Shown here: piece by piece, positions 1 to 4,766 of the stretch | How positions within the stretch are numbered: the stretch's first letter is position 1 | Layout of the letters: every line of letters begins with the position of its first letter | Assembly (NCBI GenBank): GCA_945901145.1 | Contig: CAMDJY010000074.1 | Span: 1 to 7,347, forward strand | Source: Legionella genomosp. 1 | GTDB lineage: Bacteria > Pseudomonadota > Gammaproteobacteria > Legionellales > Legionellaceae | DNA length: 7,347 nt | Direction: 5' to 3' | The notes under the pieces: model-generated | What the model saw: only the letters and a program-made list of their open reading frames with translations | What the model was told of the DNA's origin: nothing | Databases searched by the model: none | Made by a program: the position numbers and the translations under genes

Positions 1-725
1 CCCAGCAAAATCAACCAACTCCAAAACAATTGCCGATACAGATGTGTTGCTTGTAAAGATAATACAGCAAGAATAAACCCTAAAAATCCACTGCCTGCAT
101 CGCCCATAAAAATCCGAGCAGGTGGCCAGTTAAATAACAAAAATCCAAATACACTTGCGGCAAGAACTAATGGCAGAACCATTAAACCAGGATCACCACA
201 TAACCAATCAATCAGTGCCGCGCCTAAACAGACACAAATGGCTTCACTTGCGGCTAAACCATCAAGTCCATCCATGAAATTATAAAAATTAATAAACCAA
301 ATAAAATAAAAAAAGCCCAGAATATTAGCCCATATTCCAACAGGGAGCAACCAAATACCAACAATAATCTCAGGAAACCCATGCATCCAATATAAAGCTA
401 AAATTGCTGCCAAAGCATGGCCTAATAAGCGCCAACTGACTGGAAGATGGTCATGATCATCTAAAAAACCGAGTGTTGCCACAAAAACACCTGCGCTCAT
501 CAAGGCAATACTGCCTTGTGGCGTTAAAAATCCTAAAGCATGCAAGCTTGGCACTGTCATAATAATTGAAATCACAAAAGCAACGCCGCCGCCTCGTGGG
601 ATTGGAATTTTATGAGAGCTTCGATGATTTGGAATATCTAACACATTTCTCATCACAGCATAACGAAAAAAAAGCCATGTCAGTATCCAAGAAACAACAC
701 TCACGATGACTAATAAAAAAATCAT
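1..725 (-). CDS. WecA/WbpL-like glycosyltransferase family 4 (N-terminal 241 residues, runs off the window)
   Basis: This is a polytopic inner-membrane enzyme of the MraY/WecA/WbpL superfamily. These enzymes transfer a sugar-1-phosphate from a UDP-sugar to undecaprenyl phosphate, starting O-antigen or other envelope glycans. I translated the frame by hand and found no stop down to base 1. Visible hallmarks are NHRSSH followed by PRGGG (residues 33-47), GFLDD (86-90, the Asp pair expected for Mg2+), NFYNFMDGLDG (146-156) and ARIFMGDAGSG (203-213). Hydrophobic helices lie between them. The family is usually about 330-350 residues, so roughly a third is missing. The NHRSSH/PRGGG form resembles the WbpL (N-acetylfucosamine-phosphate transferase) branch more than MraY. 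The sugar specificity cannot be read from the sequence. The start at 725 gives a hydrophobic first helix, but no good Shine-Dalgarno is visible. Confidence 0.93.
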   Translation of the reverse strand, partial: MIFLLVIVSVVSWILTWLFFRYAVMRNVLDIPNHRSSHKIPIPRGGGVAFVISIIMTVPSLHALGFLTPQGSIALMSAGVFVATLGFLDDHDHLPVSWRLLGHALAAILALYWMHGFPEIIVGIWLLPVGIWANILGFFYFIWFINFYNFMDGLDGLAASEAICVCLGAALIDWLCGDPGLMVLPLVLAASVFGFLLFNWPPARIFMGDAGSGFLGFILAVLSLQATHLYRQLFWSWLILL

Positions 726-799
726 TTAAAAGCCAGTTTAAAAATTTAATTGAATATGATGGGGCCTTCCTTCTGAATGATCAACTCATTTTATTAAAT
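726..799. other. Short intergenic gap, no gene seen
   Basis: These 74 bases separate the chagasin-like gene from the glycosyltransferase gene, both on the minus strand. A weak 5-bp inverted repeat (AATGA/TCATT, about 774-788) lies just past the inhibitor's stop. It is too short to call a terminator. No convincing promoter or ribosome site for the glycosyltransferase is visible, so the three minus-strand genes could be co-transcribed. Confidence 0.4.
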
Positions 800-1156
800 T
801 TATTGAAAATGAATCGTCACCGTCCTCGTATCGATATAAGAACCCTCCCAAGGTCTTTGATAACGAAAAATCATTTCAGTACAAGACGGGCTCTCAGCAT
901 CTGCTGTTCGCTCAAAAACAAACAGCATTTTACCTGGAGATCCCATTAGGATCGGCTTGTTGGCAACATATTCATGCTTCACATGACTAAAATGTTTTTT
1001 ATCAAAACGAATAACTTGCCACTGATAACCAGTTGTCGGATTTGCAGGAAGTGAAATTGTGAACCTTGTGGCTTTTTTATCTACCGTCATCTCAAGACTT
1101 TCGGCATTAGCCACGAAGGCACACAATATCATCAAAAGTGTCGTCACAATCTGCAT
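800..1156 (-). CDS. Chagasin-family (inhibitor family I42) cysteine protease inhibitor, periplasmic
   Basis: This is a 118-residue secreted protein. Residues 1-18 form a signal peptide with a hydrophobic core and a VANA-ES cleavage site, leaving a mature protein of about 100 residues, typical of chagasin. All three inhibitory loops are recognisable: NPTTGYQW (39-46), GSPGKMLF (72-79, the GxxG-type loop) and RPWEG (101-105). In the family these loops insert into the active-site cleft of papain-like (C1) cysteine proteases. There is no lipobox, so the product is expected to be soluble in the periplasm or outside. It could block host or self cysteine proteases; the target is not shown. It lies 13 nt downstream of the cysteine-rich membrane protein gene. 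Its start codon lies inside a 12-bp hairpin whose loop carries the likely GAGGG ribosome site, about 8-10 nt from the ATG. Confidence 0.9.
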   Translation of the reverse strand: MQIVTTLLMILCAFVANAESLEMTVDKKATRFTISLPANPTTGYQWQVIRFDKKHFSHVKHEYVANKPILMGSPGKMLFVFERTADAESPSCTEMIFRYQRPWEGSYIDTRTVTIHFQ

Positions 1157-1186
1157 ATAGATTCATCCCTCATGATGCAGATTGTG
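1145..1186 (-). promoter_or_regulatory. Perfect 12-bp hairpin over the inhibitor start codon (translational coupling candidate)
   Basis: On the minus-strand transcript, CACAATCTGCAT is followed after 18 nt by its exact reverse complement ATGCAGATTGTG. The second arm is the first four codons (Met-Gln-Ile-Val) of the chagasin-like gene. The first arm covers the last codons of the upstream gene, whose stop codon falls immediately after it. The loop holds GAGGG, the only plausible Shine-Dalgarno. If folded, the AUG is paired. A ribosome finishing the upstream gene would melt the first arm and free it. The inverted repeat is seen directly; the coupling role is inferred. Confidence 0.55.
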
Positions 1187-1460
1187 TTTTAGTAACACTT
1201 GATTTTTTAGTCTTAGTTTTAGCAGGTGGTGTCTCAGTGGGAATCACATCACATGTTCCACCACCTTCATAACATCCACAATAAGAACAACAATCGCGTC
1301 GGCATAACATCAAACCCACAATGAACATTCCTAGTATGCCAAAGCCATTTAATGTCAATAGAGTCAATAACGTTGCAACGATTATAAATATCGCACCAGC
1401 AATTTTTGCACGATGATGCGTCCAACATGCTGTACCGCATTTTTCACTATCGTCTTTCAT
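1170..1460 (-). CDS. Small cysteine-rich membrane protein, unknown function
   Basis: This is a 96-residue protein I do not recognise. The start at 1460 is chosen because AAGGAG (1467-1472) sits 6 nt upstream; an in-frame TTG at 1484 would read through that ribosome site. Residues 1-18 are polar with C8 and C12. Residues about 19-52 are strongly hydrophobic with a Gly-rich middle, fitting two short helices or a hairpin. A cysteine cluster follows: C53, C57, C58, C61, C63 and C70, in the context CRRDCCSYCGCYEGGGTC. The tail (about 73-96) is Pro/Thr/Lys/Ser rich and probably unstructured. The cluster could bind metal or form disulfides; neither can be told from sequence. It is the first gene of a two-gene unit with the chagasin-like inhibitor (13-nt gap), so the two are probably made together. 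Confidence 0.75.
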   Translation of the reverse strand: MKDDSEKCGTACWTHHRAKIAGAIFIIVATLLTLLTLNGFGILGMFIVGLMLCRRDCCSYCGCYEGGGTCDVIPTETPPAKTKTKKSSVTKTQSAS

Positions 1461-1476
1461 GTAAATCTCCTTGAAT

Positions 1477-1495
1477 AGACGCAATTAAGGCGTCT
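1477..1495 (-). repeat. Small inverted repeat in the leader of the cysteine-rich protein gene
   Basis: AGACGC and GCGTCT (6 bp, loop of 7) lie 5 nt upstream of the AAGGAG ribosome site on the minus-strand transcript. On the plus strand the hairpin is followed by TTTAG, which resembles a very weak terminator, but no plus-strand gene precedes it. A leader hairpin or operator is the likelier reading. Confidence 0.35.
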
Positions 1496-1504
1496 TTTAG
1501 TAAT

Positions 1505-1534
1505 ATTATCCCTACAGTATTGATATTAGACCAA
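1505..1534 (-). promoter_or_regulatory. Possible sigma-70-type promoter for the cysteine-rich/chagasin pair
   Basis: Read on the minus strand, TTGGTC (1534-1529) and GATAAT (1510-1505) are separated by 18 nt and lie about 45-75 nt upstream of the start at 1460. The -10 matches 5 of 6 consensus bases; the -35 matches only TTG. The region is AT-rich, so chance matches are easy. Confidence 0.3.
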
Positions 1535-1615
1535 TTTGAGAAAAAATCAGATATTTTCATGCAAAAATTTAAAACCTTGCTACGCTTATAAGAAGTTCAA
1601 TCACGAGTACACATC

Positions 1616-2467
1616 ATGTCAATGCTTCTTCATCTTGCAAAATTTACTTTATTTTTGTCTGTGTCATATGCTGCGTATTCAGAAGTTTCGCGAGAAATTG
1701 CCATTACCATTGATGATTTGCCCTTTGTGGCTGCTTCTTACAAAAACGAAGCAGCCATTCAACGTACGCATGATCGTTTTATGGAAATTCTTCAAGCCTT
1801 GGTGAATCACCAAGTCCCTGCCACTGGGTTTGTCATTGGGGGGGCAATTGGACGTGGAGAATGGGAATTACTTGAAGCATTTCATCAAGCCGGATTTACC
1901 ATTGGCAACCATACATATACGCATTTAAATCTAAATCAAACTTCAGCAGATCGATATATTTCAGATATTGCCCGTACAGATAAAAAATTAACATCGCTTT
2001 TATCTCATCCTAAGTATTTCAGATATCCTTACTTAGCAGAAGGCAAAGGTGCAACGAAAAATCTAGTCCAAGACTACTTAAGTAAAAATGATTATGTGAT
2101 TGCTCCGGTCACGATTGATAGCAAAGATTACCGCTTCAACGAGGAACTGTATCACGTTGCATACCGCTCACGTCCGGACTATATTCCTCGATTAAAAGAA
2201 CGTTATTTAGCTTACATTTGGCAGCAAACAGAGCGTGCTGAAAAACAAGCAAATGGCAAGCCCGTCAAACAAATTTTGTTATTACACGCAAATTTATTAA
2301 ATAGCCACTGTTTAAATGACATTTTAGACATGTATCAAGCTCACGGTTATAAATTTATTACGTTACAAAAAGCTCTATCCAATCCAGCACCTGCCATTGT
2401 AGCCCCTGTTCCAGTCGAAGAAGATACAAAATCATCAACCATGGAGCAAGCTGATCGTTCTTTTTGA
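1616..2467 (+). CDS. Secreted polysaccharide deacetylase (NodB/CE4 family)
   Basis: This is a 283-residue protein. An N-terminal signal peptide (about 1-22, hydrophobic LAKFTLFLSVSYAAYS) precedes a NodB-homology domain. Metal-dependent enzymes of this family remove N-acetyl groups from chitin, peptidoglycan or similar glycans. Motifs in order are TIDDLPF (31-37; D33 the expected catalytic base, D34 a metal ligand), GNHTYTH (97-103; H99 and H103 metal ligands), RYPYL (136-140, the RxPY motif) and LLLHAN (221-226; H224). All key residues are present, so it should be active. The DDLPF form marks a subgroup of the family. Residues about 256-283 form a Pro/Val/Glu-rich tail outside the domain. The start has only a weak GAG about 10 nt upstream, but it gives a proper signal peptide. 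The likely location is the periplasm; the substrate is unknown. Confidence 0.9.
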   Translation: MSMLLHLAKFTLFLSVSYAAYSEVSREIAITIDDLPFVAASYKNEAAIQRTHDRFMEILQALVNHQVPATGFVIGGAIGRGEWELLEAFHQAGFTIGNHTYTHLNLNQTSADRYISDIARTDKKLTSLLSHPKYFRYPYLAEGKGATKNLVQDYLSKNDYVIAPVTIDSKDYRFNEELYHVAYRSRPDYIPRLKERYLAYIWQQTERAEKQANGKPVKQILLLHANLLNSHCLNDILDMYQAHGYKFITLQKALSNPAPAIVAPVPVEEDTKSSTMEQADRSF

Positions 2468-2486
2468 GCGCACGTTATTGCGCTCA
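2465..2486 (+). terminator. Inverted repeat at the deacetylase stop codon, possible terminator
   Basis: TGAGCGCA and TGCGCTCA form a perfect 8-bp, GC-rich stem with a 6-nt loop. The stop codon TGA is the first three bases of the stem. No T run follows directly; the nearest (seven Ts) begins about 23 nt later. It is therefore either an imperfect intrinsic terminator or an mRNA 3'-end stabiliser between the deacetylase and yggX. Confidence 0.45.
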
Positions 2487-2532
2487 TACGCTTGTTTCGA
2501 GATAATCGTTTTTTTACTTAAGACACATCATT

Positions 2533-2814
2533 ATGAATAGAACCGTATTCTGTCAAAAACTCAAACATGATTCAGAGGGATTCGCATCACCACCCTTTCC
2601 TGGCCCTCTAGGAGAAAGAATTTATCAGCATATTTCTATCACAGCGTGGAAGCAGTGGTTAAATCACCAGACCACTTTAATTAACGAATACAGATTAAGT
2701 TTAATTGATGCCAAGGCACGAGAATTTTTGCAAGAAGAAATGGAAAAATATTTCTTTGGCGAAGGCTCCCAAGCCCCACAAGGATTTTCACCAGAAAAAT
2801 CAGAAAAAAACTAA
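2533..2814 (+). CDS. yggX: YggX family probable Fe(2+)-trafficking / oxidative damage protection protein
   Basis: This is a 93-residue cytoplasmic protein, the usual length for YggX (about 90). In enterobacteria YggX is linked to protecting iron-sulfur clusters from oxidants and to iron handling. The recognised family features are the N-terminal NRTVFC with conserved Cys7, [10 protein letters not shown] (22-31), the ISxxAWKQWLxHQTxLINEYRL core (about 35-56) and the acidic [13 protein letters not shown] stretch near 63-75. The C-terminal [10 protein letters not shown] matches the polar tail seen in homologues. There is no strong Shine-Dalgarno (a TAAGA lies about 10 nt upstream). It follows the deacetylase by 65 nt across a hairpin. 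In many gammaproteobacteria yggX follows mutY; that is not the case here. Confidence 0.95.
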   Translation: MNRTVFCQKLKHDSEGFASPPFPGPLGERIYQHISITAWKQWLNHQTTLINEYRLSLIDAKAREFLQEEMEKYFFGEGSQAPQGFSPEKSEKN

Positions 2815-2823
2815 AAATTCCAC

Positions 2824-2852
2824 TTGACTCAAAATGAATCTCGGCGTCTAAT
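2824..2852 (+). promoter_or_regulatory. Strong sigma-70-type promoter for tRNA-Phe
   Basis: TTGACT (2824-2829, 5 of 6) and TCTAAT (2847-2852, 5 of 6) are separated by exactly 17 nt. The predicted start is near 2859-2860, a few bases before the mature tRNA at 2865. It begins just 9 nt past the yggX stop. Confidence 0.72.
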
Positions 2853-2864
2853 ACAACCCTTGTT

Positions 2865-2940
2865 GGCCAGATAGCTCAGTCGGTAGAGCAAAGGACTGAA
2901 AATCCTTGTGTCGCTGGTTCGATTCCAGCTCTGGCCACCA
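2865..2940 (+). tRNA. tRNA-Phe (anticodon GAA)
   Basis: This is a complete 76-nt cloverleaf. The acceptor stem GGCCAGA pairs with TCTGGCC. The D arm carries AGCTCAGTCGGTAGAGC. The anticodon stem AAGGA/TCCTT encloses the loop CTGAAAA with GAA at 2898-2900. The T arm is CTGGTTCGATTCCAG. The 3' CCA is encoded. No T-rich terminator follows within the next 40 bases. Confidence 0.98.
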
Positions 2941-3091
2941 TATAAATCAATAGGTTATGTGGTGGCGCCCGAATTCACCAGAAGATAAATAAAAAAATGT
3001 AACCAGTTTGTAACCGCATTTACTGGGTCTTTCCCATAGAGTCCTTATAATGGTATATAATATATATAACATACCTGATATCAATTAATTC
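2941..3091 (+). other. Spacer between tRNA-Phe and the esterase gene, with a tRNA-3'-end-like fragment
   Basis: No gene is seen. Bases 2960-2980 read TGGTGGCGCCC-GAATT-CACCA. Its reverse complement looks like the end of a tRNA T arm and acceptor with CCA, but the rest of a tRNA is absent. Short direct repeats GTAACC (2999-3004 and 3010-3015, 11-nt period) and a CCAGT/ACTGG inverted repeat (3003-3007 and 3022-3026) lie just upstream of the likely promoter and could be operator half-sites. Confidence 0.35.
3024..3061 (+). promoter_or_regulatory. Probable promoter of the esterase gene, with two TATAAT boxes
   Basis: Two perfect TATAAT hexamers occur at 3046-3051 and 3056-3061. TGGGTC at 3024-3029 lies 16 nt before the first, a poor -35. 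Poor -35 elements with short repeats upstream suggest that an activator may be needed. The leader to the ATG at 3092 would be only about 24-35 nt. Confidence 0.45.
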
Positions 3092-4471
3092 ATGCCCATA
3101 CTTGAAGACCTCAAATCACCTTTGATAGAAGAAAATGAAAATGGGACCTATTCGATTACGTTTTATTATCAATCCCCTGATCCTTCTTTGAATCCAATCG
3201 TTACATTAGACTCTAGTGATTTACACGAATGGATGATTGATAAAACCACGGGACTAGTTAGGGCGTTTGATCGTGATGAAGCAACCGGTTTATACTCATT
3301 AAAGCTTGATGGTATTCCCTCAGCCCCATTTTTTGCCACCTATGGCTTCAAAGTTAAAAATGGGACTGAAGAACATTTTGTACATGATGCTGCGAATAAA
3401 GAGTCATTGAAAATCCGTAAACTTAATTTATCAACTAAAGAAGATCCAACGATAGAAAATATCGTTGACCAAACAACCTCATATATTAGACTCCAAGACG
3501 CTAAACTTCCAGATTGGATTGATATTCAACCATCTTCAAAAATTGTAGGAACAGTGACTCATAAAAAATTTGGAGATAACTCTGTAACTGGGACGCCTCG
3601 TCAAGAGAGAGACGTGTGGGTGTATGAGCCGGAGGGGTTTAAGGATTTAAAAAAGAGTGACAAAAAAGTGATATTTATGCTTGATGGAAAAGATATGTGT
3701 GAACGGCTAGTTCCTTATATTGACAAAACCCCCGAGCTATCTAACACAGCAATTGTTTTCATTAACCCTGGAGAATATGAACCGCCGATTCCTGGGCGTG
3801 TTCAAGAATATTATTGGAATGAAGAAGAAAGTACGGATTTTGTTAACGTACTGGCGAATGATTTGATCCCACATTACGTTCAGGAATTAGGAGTAGCGAA
3901 CAGGAATGTGATTTTAGAAGCGCATAGTTTAGGCGCGTTTCCTATGATTACTGTTGCAAAAAAAATCCCTGACAAAATTGGTGGATTAAATTTAATCTCT
4001 CCTGCTTTAAATCAAAAAGGAGAATTATTTCCCACACCCCCAAATCCGGAGTTAAAAAAAATACCTATATCGATCCAAATCGGCCAACTAGAAAATGCAG
4101 GGCCACCGATTGCTCATAGACAATATCAACGTATGGCCGATGAATCTAGATTGGAAGCAACTAAAAGCCTCCATCAAGCGCTTCAAGATAGTGAGTACAG
4201 GGTAGAGCCAGAGCTCAGGATTAATGTATATGGACATGATTCCATACATGTATATGAGGGAACGGTTAAAGGAGTGCAATTTATTCAAAATTGCCAATCA
4301 AAAGCAGATACAGCAACGATTGCTCAGACCAGAAGCATGAAAAGCAGACTAAATGAAGTCATAAATAGAGGAGTTTCTTCCAGTGATAAGGCAAAACAGA
4401 AATCTCATACTGAATCTACTGAATCTAGTACACCCTCACCTCTTTCCATTACTCCTAAGCTTAAACTTTAA
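3092..4471 (+). CDS. Enterochelin-esterase-like alpha/beta hydrolase with N-terminal E-set domain
   Basis: This is a 459-residue protein without a signal peptide. Residues about 18-100 resemble the immunoglobulin-like (E-set) domain of Fes/IroD-type esterases. Residues about 150-400 are the esterase-D-like hydrolase: RDVWVYEP (173-180), FMLDGKDM (195-202), GRVQEYYWNEEE (235-246), EAHSLGAFP (276-284) with putative nucleophile S279, and VYGHDSIH (379-386) with H382 as the likely catalytic His. The nucleophile elbow is A-H-S-L-G instead of G-x-S-x-G. Residues about 402-459 form a polar Ser/Thr/Lys/Glu-rich tail not part of the known fold. Fes enzymes hydrolyse ferric-enterobactin esters in the cytoplasm, but no siderophore synthesis, receptor or uptake gene is nearby, so the substrate is open. 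No Shine-Dalgarno precedes the ATG; the next Met (48) lies inside the E-set domain, so this start is kept. Confidence 0.82.
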   Translation: MPILEDLKSPLIEENENGTYSITFYYQSPDPSLNPIVTLDSSDLHEWMIDKTTGLVRAFDRDEATGLYSLKLDGIPSAPFFATYGFKVKNGTEEHFVHDAANKESLKIRKLNLSTKEDPTIENIVDQTTSYIRLQDAKLPDWIDIQPSSKIVGTVTHKKFGDNSVTGTPRQERDVWVYEPEGFKDLKKSDKKVIFMLDGKDMCERLVPYIDKTPELSNTAIVFINPGEYEPPIPGRVQEYYWNEEESTDFVNVLANDLIPHYVQELGVANRNVILEAHSLGAFPMITVAKKIPDKIGGLNLISPALNQKGELFPTPPNPELKKIPISIQIGQLENAGPPIAHRQYQRMADESRLEATKSLHQALQDSEYRVEPELRINVYGHDSIHVYEGTVKGVQFIQNCQSKADTATIAQTRSMKSRLNEVINRGVSSSDKAKQKSHTESTESSTPSPLSITPKLKL

Positions 4472-4527
4472 AACTTGGTATTTTTTATCATGCTATTCTG
4501 AGGAATATCTTATTAGTACAAAACTCG

Positions 4528-4595
4528 AACCATAGGGTTCACGTCTTGCCTTTTTTCTACTCAATGACAAAAGGCAAGACGTGAACCCCATAGTT
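4528..4595. repeat. Large inverted repeat, 27-bp arms with a 14-nt loop
   Basis: The left arm (4528-4554) and right arm (4569-4595) match at 25 of 27 positions, including an unbroken 20-bp core from GGGTTCACG to CTTTT. The two mismatches (4531/4592 and 4534/4589) are C:A on the plus strand but become G:U wobble pairs in a minus-strand RNA, where all 27 positions can pair. No U tract follows on either strand. It lies between the ends of two convergent genes, so it could be a bidirectional stop, a solo REP/MITE-like repeat, or a remnant of a mobile element. No transposase is nearby. Confidence 0.8.
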
Positions 4596-4718
4596 GCTTA
4601 TAAAATAAACGAACAACAAGATTTAGACCACTTGGAAGAGTATTTTAATAGTGATTATGCAACTCAGGCCTGTGTGAATATTTTAAACTACCTTCATCAC
4701 CCATCAGTTGCTAAATAG
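4581..4718 (+). CDS. Doubtful 45-residue ORF starting with GTG
   Basis: An open frame begins at GTG inside the right arm of the inverted repeat and ends at TAG (4716-4718). The peptide reads NPIVAYKINEQQ, then a hydrophilic DLDHLEEYF stretch, then CVNILNYLHHPSVAK. Composition is protein-like (acidic helix, then a hydrophobic helix). In frame, the stop upstream is a TAG at 4533-4535. There is no recognisable family, no promoter and only a poor GGCAAG ribosome site. It could be the tail of a decayed gene cut by the repeat, or chance. Confidence 0.2.
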   Translation: MNPIVAYKINEQQDLDHLEEYFNSDYATQACVNILNYLHHPSVAK

Positions 4719-4766
4719 AGTGAAATCTTTACCCAGTCTGTAATAGCCCACAAGGGGGATTATCAA

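Larger units (their letters stand above)
4472..4766. other. Intergenic region between convergent genes, dominated by a large inverted repeat
   Basis: These 295 bases separate the plus-strand esterase gene from the minus-strand ABC transporter gene. They contain the 27-bp-arm inverted repeat described separately and a doubtful 45-codon frame. A weak GC patch near the ABC stop (GCCCACAAGGGGG, 4746-4758) could be a poor bidirectional stop signal. No clear intrinsic terminator with a U tract is seen for either gene. Confidence 0.5.

Noticed and set aside
1461..1484. Longer TTG start for the cysteine-rich protein
   Set aside because: The extra codons read through the AAGGAG that clearly serves the ATG at 1460.
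1536..1805. Plus-strand 89-codon open frame over the start of the deacetylase gene
   Set aside because: It overlaps the deacetylase in another frame. Its peptide is Cys/Phe/Leu/Lys-rich with no family features, and it carries no ribosome site.
2960..2980. A second tRNA gene on the minus strand downstream of tRNA-Phe
   Set aside because: Only a 3'-end-like string is present. No D arm, anticodon arm or matching acceptor 5' strand can be found.
4088..4297. Minus-strand 69-codon open frame inside the esterase gene
   Set aside because: It is antisense to the conserved hydrolase domain, with no ribosome site or recognisable motif. It is a shadow of the real gene.
3092..4471. Calling the esterase fes or assigning it to enterobactin use
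   Set aside because: The fold matches, but the nucleophile elbow and tail differ and no siderophore gene is nearby, so the specific name is not supported.
4746..4758. Intrinsic terminator after the ABC exporter
   Set aside because: The stem is only about three GC pairs with a bulge, and no U tract follows on either strand.
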